IMG/VR virus record: IMGVR_UViG_3300035565_000025
Coordinates: 1-21,410 of that record
Strand: one strand, 5' to 3'
From: a virus
Length of the DNA stretch: 21,410 nucleotides
Every line of letters begins with the position of its first letter. Position 1 is the stretch's first letter. This document shows positions 15,324 through 20,018 of the stretch, piece after piece. The notes below the pieces were generated by a model. The model made no database searches. It worked only from the letters and a program-made list of their open reading frames with translations, and had not been told where the DNA came from. The position numbers and the translations under genes are program-made.

Positions 15324-15409
15324 GACCGCCCCCGCAGCTTGAGCCAGGCGGTGAGGGCGAGGATGGCCAGGGTAACTGCAGCGATGCCGACGATGATCCA
15401 GCCGTTCAT
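15320..15409 (-). CDS. 29-residue single-pass membrane peptide
   Basis: MNGWIIVGIAAVTLAILALT followed by AWLKLRGRS is one clear transmembrane helix (residues ~4-22) with a short basic tail, predicted to stay inside the cell. The ATG overlaps the nuclease stop by four bases (ATGA), and its own stop overlaps the next start. Such tight coupling on both ends argues for real translation. Phages use peptides like this as holin-like pores, antiholins or exclusion factors; the sequence alone does not say which. It sits among replication genes rather than next to an endolysin. Confidence 0.6.
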   Translation of the reverse strand: MNGWIIVGIAAVTLAILALTAWLKLRGRS

Positions 15410-15720
15410 GCGCTCTCCCTCTCTGCCCACTCTCGCGTCCACATCGTCACTGCCTTGCGCGCATGGGCCTCGGTGCGGATGACGAGGGGCCGCTCCCCGG
15501 CCGTCGCCGCTGCGTCGTGCCAGAGCGCCTGGTCGGGGTTCAGCATCTCGGCGTCGCGCTTCACTTCGCAGAGGTGCCAGCGCTTGAGGTAGCCGACGAG
15601 AAGGTCGGGCATGCCCTTCGCTGAGAGTTGGTAGACGACGCAGCCGAGCTCGCGGAGGGTGTTCATGATCTGCGGTTCGTTGATGTCGCGGCGAGCGGCG
15701 CGGCGAAGGATGGCGGTCAC
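15406..15720 (-). CDS. VRR-NUC-type PD-(D/E)xK nuclease
   Basis: A 104-residue stand-alone VRR-NUC domain, a DNA nuclease fold found in phages and in FAN1. Start at GTG 15720, overlapping the previous stop by four bases, with AAGGAG seven bases upstream. Active-site pattern: helix acid E15 (NEPQIMNTLRELG), G-M-P-D with D39 (AKGMPDLLVG), E52-V-K54 on the next strand (HLCEVKRD), and Q64 in the following helix (NPDQALWHD). All expected residues are present, so activity is likely. Phage homologues are thought to process branched or replicating DNA. It follows the helicase gene region, which fits a role in replication or recombination. Confidence 0.87.
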   Translation of the reverse strand: MTAILRRAARRDINEPQIMNTLRELGCVVYQLSAKGMPDLLVGYLKRWHLCEVKRDAEMLNPDQALWHDAAATAGERPLVIRTEAHARKAVTMWTREWAERESA

Positions 15721-16013
15721 TTGGGCTCCTTGGCGGCGAGAGCGCGGATCTCTTCCAGCGCCCCGTCGAACTCTTCCAGCGCCCAGGGTCGTGGCGCGGA
15801 GAAGACACCCGTGGGCGCCACGGCGAAGGCCCGCCGATGAGCCTCGACGACGCGGAGCGCCTCCTTCAGCGCCTCCCGGCGTGCGTCGGCCTCGGCGGAG
15901 CGGATGTGCCCCAGGATCGCCTCGAATACTTGGCGTTCCGGAACCGCCGATGTACCGAGAGCCAATTTGAGCAGCGACCCGGCGATCTCCAGCGCTCTCT
16001 CTTCGGCGGTCAT
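15717..16013 (-). CDS. Small helical protein, unknown function
   Basis: A 98-residue acidic helical protein beginning MTAEERALEIAGSLL. ATG 16013 overlaps the helicase stop by four bases and its own stop overlaps the nuclease start by four, so it is coupled to both. Residues 1-60 are one or two long helices (FEAILGHIRSAEADARREALKEALRVV split at ~30-56). Then comes a Pro-containing loop and a final helix (EEFDGALEEIRALAAKE). Short proteins with the MTxEERAxEI opening are frequent in phage genomes, with no known function. A helicase or nuclease partner is possible from position. Confidence 0.7.
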   Translation of the reverse strand: MTAEERALEIAGSLLKLALGTSAVPERQVFEAILGHIRSAEADARREALKEALRVVEAHRRAFAVAPTGVFSAPRPWALEEFDGALEEIRALAAKEPK

Positions 16014-16996
16014 CGCTCCTCCCGGTCTTCCTGCCAGTGCTGCGCCCCTGATGCCTCTTCGGTTGGCTCGGGCATGAGTTCCGGCACGAATTCCTCGATC
16101 TCGCGCGTGAGCGGCTTCGCCTTGAGATCGACCCAGACGCCTGGCGGCCCGTCGCGACTCTTCTCGATCCGCAGCTGGACCTCGTCCTTGGGCGCCTGCG
16201 GTCCCGTCTCGAAGCGATGCAGGAATGCCACCACATCGGCGTCGGCCTCAAGCTGCCCTGAGCCGCGGAGGTCGGAAAGTTGAGGCAGGCGAGGCTTGCC
16301 GTTCGGCGTATGCTCGATGTCTCGGGTCATCTGCACAAGCGCCACGAAGTAGACGGGGAGTTCGCGCGCGATGATGGCGATCTCCTTGCTCACGTTGCCG
16401 GTACGCTCCTCGATGTTCGCACCAGGCGCTTGAACGAGGCCCACATAGTCGAGGAACACGGCGTCATACGGAGCGCGGCGGCTCGTCTCCTTGACCTGTT
16501 GGAGCGTGATCCTGCGCTGATTCCACTTCACTATCGGGAGGGAGGCGAGCCGCTCTTCCGCTTCCTTGAGCGCAGTTCGCTCGGAAAAGCTGATTGAAAT
16601 CTGACGCCGTCCAAACGCGACGATCCTCCGTTCCGGGATACCCGTGAGCCGCGAGAGGGACCACAGCGCCATTTGCTCCGGCCCCATTTCGACGCCCAGC
16701 CACAGTACCGCCTTGCCCGCCATCGCCAGATTCAGGGCCATCGACCAAGCCAAGGTCGTCTTGAACATCCCCGGCCTCGCTGCCAGGATCACGTACTTGT
16801 GCGCGCTCGGTTGCGTGTACTCCTCGAACCGAGGATAGCCGAGGAGCAGGCGATCCGGGCCGATTCTCGAGAGCCGCGCCCACATGGCCGCTGCCGATTC
16901 CAGTTCCCCCACCACCAGCGCCTCCGGCGAACGGAACCCACCACCGCGCTTCCCAAGCTCTACGACATTCGACCCTGACTGCTTCGTCGAGTCCAT
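16010..16996 (-). CDS. DnaB-type replicative helicase lacking the N-terminal domain
   Basis: A 328-residue RecA-fold helicase that would unwind DNA at the phage fork, the same job as P22 gp12. It matches the DnaB C-terminal domain: Walker A ARPGMFKTT (residues 73-81), H1a-like WLGVEM (99-104), Walker B AVFLDYVGLVQ (179-189), H3 VALVQMTR (218-225), SDLRGSGQLEADADVV (241-256), and EKSRDGPPGVW (278-288), the DnaB KxRxGxxG finger region. The DnaB N-terminal helical domain is missing. The Gly before the catalytic Lys in Walker A is Phe (M-F-K-T instead of M-G-K-T). ATG 16996 has AAGGAA four bases before it; a TAG lies eight codons upstream in frame. The first 533 bases overlap the initiator gene frame. 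Confidence 0.88.
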   Translation of the reverse strand: MDSTKQSGSNVVELGKRGGGFRSPEALVVGELESAAAMWARLSRIGPDRLLLGYPRFEEYTQPSAHKYVILAARPGMFKTTLAWSMALNLAMAGKAVLWLGVEMGPEQMALWSLSRLTGIPERRIVAFGRRQISISFSERTALKEAEERLASLPIVKWNQRRITLQQVKETSRRAPYDAVFLDYVGLVQAPGANIEERTGNVSKEIAIIARELPVYFVALVQMTRDIEHTPNGKPRLPQLSDLRGSGQLEADADVVAFLHRFETGPQAPKDEVQLRIEKSRDGPPGVWVDLKAKPLTREIEEFVPELMPEPTEEASGAQHWQEDREER

Positions 16997-17690
16997 CGGC
17001 TTCCTTCTGCGCCCAACCTAGCGCGCCTGAGACGACCTTGGCCTGACAGCGATATCCGAGCTCGAGCCGGGCGAGGAGATCGACGGGGTGGACTCCCGCC
17101 TTGAGGTTGCGGTTCAGGATGGCGTAGCCAGCGGCAGCAGAGACGGGGCCCATGCCCAGCCGGGTAGCCAGGATGTCAGCCTGGCGGGCGACCTCTTTTC
17201 GAACGGCTGAGGCCGGGAGGCCGAAGAGAGTAGTTTCTCTCTTCTGCATACCTCTGCTAGATAGTCCCGCATCGCGAGTTGATGCTGTCCCGCATCCCTG
17301 TCCCACATTTCTCGCCTCGGACTCCGACGCGGCCTGGTAAAGCTCGAAATTTACACGTCTAATTACACTTGGTCCGGATACGTTGTCCTGTCCCGCTTCG
17401 CGCTCTTGATGCTGTCCCGCATCCGTTACCAATAGCCCGGCGTCAATGGCCTCCCGGAGCGCCCTCCAGGCCGTCATCCTTGGTACCTTCTGGGTGTAGT
17501 GCCGGCCAGACAGCATCTTGGCCAAGTAGCGGACGGTGGTCGTGACCTCGCCCGCATCGTTAGCGTTCTCTTCGACCCATATGACGACGAGCTTGGCTAA
17601 AACGCTGAGGCCTCGGAAGGAGGACTCCTCACGCCAGCGCTTGCGCCAGGATTTGCGCCAGGGGCGCGTACCTTCAGGAGGAGAGCTCAC
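16464..17690 (-). CDS. Winged-helix replication initiator (lambda O / P22 gp18 functional class)
   Basis: Starts at GTG 17690, overlapping the previous stop by four bases, with GGGAG five bases upstream. The frame runs 408 codons to 16464. Residues ~25-90 form a winged helix: SFRGLSVLAKLVVIWVEENA, then TVRYLAKMLSG and PRMTAWRALREAIDAGLLV, as in phage replication initiators. Residues ~90-145 are a low-complexity linker encoding the iteron-like repeats. Residues ~150-250 are a helical domain (ASAVRKEVARQADILATRLG, ILNRNLKAG, DLLARLELGYRCQAKVV) that probably recruits the helicase. Residues 232-408 lie opposite the helicase gene and are Gly/Ala/Arg-rich like an out-of-frame shadow. The true end is therefore uncertain: a long overlap, a frameshift or an assembly error. 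Confidence 0.75.
   Translation of the reverse strand: MSSPPEGTRPWRKSWRKRWREESSFRGLSVLAKLVVIWVEENANDAGEVTTTVRYLAKMLSGRHYTQKVPRMTAWRALREAIDAGLLVTDAGQHQEREAGQDNVSGPSVIRRVNFELYQAASESEARNVGQGCGTASTRDAGLSSRGMQKRETTLFGLPASAVRKEVARQADILATRLGMGPVSAAAGYAILNRNLKAGVHPVDLLARLELGYRCQAKVVSGALGWAQKEADGLDEAVRVECRRAWEARWWVPFAGGAGGGGTGIGSGHVGAALENRPGSPAPRLSSVRGVHATERAQVRDPGSEAGDVQDDLGLVDGPESGDGGQGGTVAGRRNGAGANGAVVPLAAHGYPGTEDRRVWTASDFNQLFRANCAQGSGRAARLPPDSEVESAQDHAPTGQGDEPPRSV
17264..17423. repeat. Iteron-like repeats inside the initiator gene (putative replication origin)
   Basis: GTCCCGCATC occurs at 17264-17273, 17287-17296 and 17414-17423, with variants at 17300-17309 (two mismatches) and 17390-17399 (one mismatch). 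The copies at 17287 and 17414 extend to a 17-base identity, GATGCTGTCCCGCATCC (17281-17297 and 17408-17424), which has dyad symmetry GATGC/GCATC. Those two copies are read in different codon frames, so protein repeats cannot explain both. The two clusters flank an AT-rich patch. Lambda carries its iterons and AT-rich unwinding zone inside gene O in the same way. Confidence 0.6.
17338..17370. other. AT-rich patch between iteron clusters (candidate unwinding element)
   Basis: These 33 bases contain only 10 G or C (about 30 percent) in a window that is roughly two thirds GC. The patch lies between the repeat cluster at 17264-17309 and the one at 17390-17423, where an origin unwinding element would be expected. 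It is coding sequence of the initiator gene, read as part of its linker (RVNFELYQ). Confidence 0.5.
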
Positions 17691-17992
17691 CAGTCTCCCG
17701 GATACAGCCACCTCGAGAAGTCCTCGCCCGACGGGTAGTCGACGGCGATGCCGTGCCGCGCCAGCCGCGCGTCCCGCCTGGCCTGCGCTGCCTGGCCGAC
17801 GAGCTGGCGGTGCGCCTCGGCCGGTGCGATGCCGCATAGGATGGCGTACTCTACCACCGTCATCGGCACGGCTTCGGGGTTAGCTTGGGCCCACCTCCAA
17901 GCTAGGTAAGCGTTCGGTTCGAGGGGGGGCAGTTCGGGCCGCTTGATTCCAGCCATGGCGCGAGCCAGCACCGTCGAGACGTGCTCCATCAC
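17687..17992 (-). CDS. Small protein upstream of the initiator, unknown function
   Basis: A 101-residue protein. GTG 17992 overlaps the previous stop by four bases; the next codon is an ATG and could also be used. The centre (NAYLAWRWAQANPEAVPMTVVEYAILCGI, residues ~27-55) has the look of a helix-turn-helix type segment ending AEAHRQLVGQAAQARRDARLARHG, and the C-terminus is DYPSGEDFSRWLYPGDW with three Trp/Tyr residues. There is no known family. Coupling to the initiator gene suggests a replication accessory role, inferred from position. Confidence 0.65.
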   Translation of the reverse strand: MMEHVSTVLARAMAGIKRPELPPLEPNAYLAWRWAQANPEAVPMTVVEYAILCGIAPAEAHRQLVGQAAQARRDARLARHGIAVDYPSGEDFSRWLYPGDW

Positions 17993-18228
17993 GCCACCGC
18001 CTTCGGCCCCAGTGTCTCACCGTCGATCGAAATCGCCAGTTGTATCTCGCACGGATGGCGCTCCTTGTGGCCCCAGTCCTTGAAGCCGCAGTCCGGGCAG
18101 CGTTTCCGGGCATCAAGGTGAATCGGGTAGCAGCGATCGCACCACTCGCGCGGGCGACCACCCTTGGGCGCGTCGTAGTACCACCAGCGCCCGCAGTTCC
18201 CGTGGCAGTAGACTCGGCGGACGGTCAC
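17989..18228 (-). CDS. Cys-rich zinc-finger-like small protein
   Basis: A 79-residue protein starting at GTG 18228, which overlaps the upstream stop by four bases. It has seven Cys and several His in knuckle-like spacing: YCHGNCGRWWYYD (C8, C12), EWCDRCYP (CxxC) and KRCPDCGFKDWGHKERHPC (CxxC plus H and C). Two zinc sites are likely. The C-terminal ~20 residues form a strand segment (EIQLAISIDGETLGP). Small zinc-ribbon proteins in phage early regions often bind nucleic acid or host RNA polymerase. No family is recognised, so the function stays open. Confidence 0.68.
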   Translation of the reverse strand: MTVRRVYCHGNCGRWWYYDAPKGGRPREWCDRCYPIHLDARKRCPDCGFKDWGHKERHPCEIQLAISIDGETLGPKAVA

Positions 18229-18449
18229 TCCCGCCTCCCGAAGCCCTGGTGCATCTGCACCACGCGGTAGAAGCTCTCGTCCAGGCGGTTCCGAACCAGC
18301 CGCGCGCCGATGGTGTCCAGCGCGGCCAGCTCGCGCGAGAGCGACGGTACGTCCCTGGCCTGCGCCCGGCCGCACCCGTGAGCGGCCAGGAGCGCCATCA
18401 GCACGCAGCCGGCGAAGCACAGCAGGGCCATGCGAGCCTCGGCGCGCAT
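18225..18449 (-). CDS. Small protein with N-terminal hydrophobic (signal/lipoprotein-like) segment
   Basis: A 74-residue protein whose ATG shares one base with the upstream stop (TGATG). A second ATG is six codons downstream. Residues 7-24 (MALLCFAGCVLMALLAAHGC) are a hydrophobic stretch that could be a signal peptide or membrane anchor. The LAAHGC sequence is only a weak lipobox (His at -2). The rest is a polar helix (SLSRELAALDTIGARLVRNRLDE) ending QMHQGFGRRE. An anchored helix next to another membrane protein resembles an outer spanin or an exclusion protein in layout, but no lysis enzyme is nearby. Confidence 0.6.
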   Translation of the reverse strand: MRAEARMALLCFAGCVLMALLAAHGCGRAQARDVPSLSRELAALDTIGARLVRNRLDESFYRVVQMHQGFGRRE

Positions 18450-18622
18450 CAGTTGCCCCAGCGCATCGACTGCGCCGCCCGCTGAGCCCGGCGCCGCGAG
18501 TGCTCCGCCTTCCACCGCTCCTCGGCCGTCTGGATGAGCGGCACCGCGAAGATGATGTAGAGCAGGGCGAGGATTACGAGGGCGAAGCGGGGATTCTCCG
18601 ACAACCACGCCAGGAGTGGCAT
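18449..18622 (-). CDS. 57-residue single-pass membrane protein
   Basis: Starts at ATG 18622 with GGAGG four bases upstream. MPLLAWLSENPRFALVILAL and the following LYIIFAVPLI form one transmembrane helix (about residues 12-30). It is followed by a strongly basic, Gln/Arg-rich cytoplasmic-type helix (EERWKAEHSRRRAQRAAQSMRW). Its stop overlaps the next start by one base. Size and layout fit a holin-like, inner-spanin-like or superinfection-exclusion peptide; nothing decides between these. It follows the HTH regulator by 12 bases and so should share its promoter. Confidence 0.62.
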   Translation of the reverse strand: MPLLAWLSENPRFALVILALLYIIFAVPLIQTAEERWKAEHSRRRAQRAAQSMRWGN

Positions 18623-18634
18623 ACCGCCTCCGGG

Positions 18635-18865
18635 TTAAGCAGAGCGGCCGTCGTCGAGCAGCGAACCGGCGGGGATCTTGAGGGCTCTCGCGATCTTCCG
18701 AAGGGTAGGCACGGGGAGTAGGCCGATGTGCCCGCTCTCGATGCGCGAGAGGTGGCCCTTGCCGCGCCCCGTCAAGGCTGCGAGTTCGCCCAGGCTGAGA
18801 CCCCTTGCCTTCCGTGCCTTCCGGAGCCTACTCCCAAGTCTCACCGCGTCAGGGTCGAGCGTCAT
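18635..18865 (-). CDS. Small Cro/CI-type HTH transcription regulator
   Basis: A 76-residue XRE-family DNA-binding protein. The helix-turn-helix covers LSLGELAALTGRGKGHLSRIESGHIG (residues ~23-48), with recognition helix KGHLSRIE, followed by PTLRKIARALKIP, the usual fourth and fifth helices. There is no peptidase or dimerisation domain, so it resembles Cro or a short repressor more than full CI. No ribosome site precedes ATG 18865, and the promoter places transcription start at about the A of that ATG, so it is probably translated leaderless, as lambda cI from PRM. It is the first gene of the whole leftward array and probably controls the divergent promoters beside it. Confidence 0.88.
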   Translation of the reverse strand: MTLDPDAVRLGSRLRKARKARGLSLGELAALTGRGKGHLSRIESGHIGLLPVPTLRKIARALKIPAGSLLDDGRSA

Positions 18866-18871
18866 ACGCGC

Positions 18872-18900
18872 ATGCTAGGAAACCCGGCGGCAGAAGTCAA
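18872..18900 (-). promoter_or_regulatory. Leftward sigma70-like promoter for the HTH gene
   Basis: On the minus strand, TTGACT (18900-18895) and TAGCAT (18877-18872) are separated by 17 bases. Six bases lie between the -10 box and ATG 18865, so transcription should start at or next to the ATG. The -35 box matches consensus at five of six positions and the -10 at four of six. Confidence 0.65.
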
Positions 18901-18931
18901 GAGACGGGGCCTATGGGAAATCGTGCGAGGG

Positions 18932-18945
18932 TTGCTTGACAGCAA
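18932..18945. promoter_or_regulatory. Palindromic candidate operator over the rightward -35
   Basis: TTGCT-tgac-AGCAA is a perfect 5-base dyad with a 4-base centre and contains most of the -35 box. A small HTH dimer bound here would block the rightward promoter. I did not find a second good copy in the gap, so the assignment as the binding site of the adjacent HTH protein is inferred. Confidence 0.5.
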
Positions 18946-18964
18946 ACGAGGGCCGCGCTAGCGT
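18936..18964 (+). promoter_or_regulatory. Rightward sigma70-like promoter for the early arm
   Basis: TTGACA (18936-18941, full consensus) and TAGCGT (18959-18964) are 17 bases apart. Seven bases follow before ATG 18972, so the first gene is probably leaderless or has a leader of about one base, and no ribosome site is visible. The layout mirrors the leftward promoter. Confidence 0.68.
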
Positions 18965-18971
18965 ACGAACC

Positions 18972-19190
18972 ATGAAGACCGACAACCTGCTGGCTCAGTT
19001 CCTCGCTCACCACGCCGCCAGCCACGTCGAGGCGCCGTATGATGTCGAGGACGTCATCGCGAAGCGGCGCAAGGAGGCGGCGCTGGGGAGGCTGGAGGAC
19101 GCGAACGCCGCGCTGGCCCGCGCCGCCGCCCGCATGCGCATCGGGTCCGACCTTGAGCGCGCAATCGCCGCCGTGAGGGTGCTCAAGTGA
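18972..19190 (+). CDS. First early gene, small helical protein of unknown function
   Basis: A 72-residue protein starting at ATG 18972, only seven bases after the -10 box, so the start is set by the promoter; an in-frame TTG further upstream lies inside the -35 and is rejected. The chain is helical and charged: NLLAQFLAHHAASHVEAPYD, then VEDVIAKRRKEAALGRLEDA and ALARAAARMRIGSDLERAIAAV. It lacks a known domain. As the leaderless first product of the early arm it may be a regulator or host-takeover factor. Its stop overlaps the next start by four bases. Confidence 0.7.
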   Translation: MKTDNLLAQFLAHHAASHVEAPYDVEDVIAKRRKEAALGRLEDANAALARAAARMRIGSDLERAIAAVRVLK

Positions 19191-19381
19191 CCGACCTCGA
19201 CTCCGACGCCTTCGGGACTGGCCTGGACGTGTGCGGCCCGACCGACCTGCCGATGAACTGGGAGTGCCCGGCTCAGCAGTGCATGGGCGACTGCGTAGCG
19301 TGCATCTCGATTCTCGGGGGATTGGCCTCCGAGGAGAAGCCGGTTGATCCCCTCGGTGTGCCCTTGGGAAGCCGGCGGTGA
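19187..19381 (+). CDS. Small Cys-rich protein, unknown function
   Basis: A 64-residue acidic protein with GTG 19187 overlapping the previous stop by four bases. Five Cys lie in a compact block: DVCGPTDLPMNWECPAQQCMGDC followed by VACISIL (residues ~15-43 together), spaced like a metal or iron-sulphur knuckle. The N-terminus is Asp rich (TDLDSDAFGTG) and the C-terminus is Pro/Gly rich. No family is recognised. It is followed by a strong hairpin. Confidence 0.62.
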   Translation: MTDLDSDAFGTGLDVCGPTDLPMNWECPAQQCMGDCVACISILGGLASEEKPVDPLGVPLGSRR

Positions 19382-19382
19382 C

Positions 19383-19427
19383 CTGGGAGCGGGCCGGCCG
19401 GCCAGCAACTGACAGGCCCGCTCCCAG
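19383..19427 (+). terminator. Perfect 13-bp-stem hairpin between early genes
   Basis: CTGGGAGCGGGCC (19383-19395) pairs exactly with GGCCCGCTCCCAG (19415-19427) around a 19-base loop. It begins two bases after the stop of the small Cys-rich gene and ends just before the GGAGGA ribosome site of the next gene. The bases after it are CCTTTCGG, only a short U run. It could be an early attenuator relieved by antitermination, or an mRNA processing or stability element. Confidence 0.55.
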
Positions 19428-19442
19428 CCTTTCGGAGGAACC

Positions 19443-20018
19443 GTGGACGAGCTAACGAAGGTCGCGCAGGAACTGGACCCCTACGTCGACGAGGAGCGCC
19501 CCGAGGTTAAGGGCCCGTGGCTCCCGGTCACGCGCCTCGACTTCGATTGGGCGTTCGAACGCCTTAGCCAGTGCCAGGGCGAGGCCGACGCGGTCGACGA
19601 GCAGTACGACGCCTGGCTCGCTCGCGTCCAGAAGCGCAGGGACGAGCTCAAGGCGCGAGCGATGCGGGGAGTGCACTTCTTCGAGGGGCGTATCAAGGTC
19701 GGCGCGCAGGCTGCCCGGGAAGCGTTGCTCAAGGGGAAGTCGAAGACCGCTACGTTCCTCTCCGGGTCGGTGAGCTGGAGGAAGCTGGGCGGGAGGCTGA
19801 CGGTCTCGGACAAGGACGCTCTGAACGAGTGGCTAGCGGCGCAGCCGATGGAGGCCGGACTCGCTCGGGTGAAGTTGGAGCCCGACATGAAGGCCATCCA
19901 AGCGCACTGCAAGGCCACTGGCGAAGTGCCGCCCGGCTGTGTCTGGGGTGAGGAGTACGAGGAAATCTACGTCAAGGCCGAGCCGCCTGCCGAGGCGCTC
20001 ACGAAGGGGACCCCGTGA
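19443..20018 (+). CDS. Mu Gam-like DNA-end-binding / host nuclease inhibitor protein
   Basis: A 191-residue protein of the Phage_Mu_Gam pattern; Mu Gam is Ku-like, binds DNA ends and blocks RecBCD-type exonuclease. GTG 19443 is preceded by GGAGGA. Signs: a long coiled-coil helix (ADAVDEQYDAWLARVQKRRDELKARAMR, residues ~47-74), RGVHFFEGRI, then the Gam-type block KSKTATFLSGSVSWRKLGGRLTVSDKDALNEWL (~99-131), a strand-turn-strand with the recurring RK and DKDAL. The C-terminal ~35 residues are a Glu/Pro tail. It overlaps the recombinase start by four bases. Together they form a recombination module: protect ends, then anneal strands. Confidence 0.8.
   Translation: MDELTKVAQELDPYVDEERPEVKGPWLPVTRLDFDWAFERLSQCQGEADAVDEQYDAWLARVQKRRDELKARAMRGVHFFEGRIKVGAQAAREALLKGKSKTATFLSGSVSWRKLGGRLTVSDKDALNEWLAAQPMEAGLARVKLEPDMKAIQAHCKATGEVPPGCVWGEEYEEIYVKAEPPAEALTKGTP

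Noticed and set aside
17338-17370. AT-rich patch as a promoter
   Set aside because: No -35/-10 pair with acceptable spacing in either direction; its place between repeats fits an origin element better.
16010-18865. A new defence or toxin-antitoxin system among the small genes
   Set aside because: The recognisable members are replication proteins, a regulator and small unknowns; no toxin, effector or defence domain is visible.
18936-19190. Upstream TTG start for the first rightward gene
   Set aside because: The TTG is part of the -35 box, so it cannot be in the mRNA from that promoter.
19383-19427. Possible tRNA or structured RNA gene at the hairpin
   Set aside because: There is only one stem with an unstructured loop; no cloverleaf, T-loop or CCA end.
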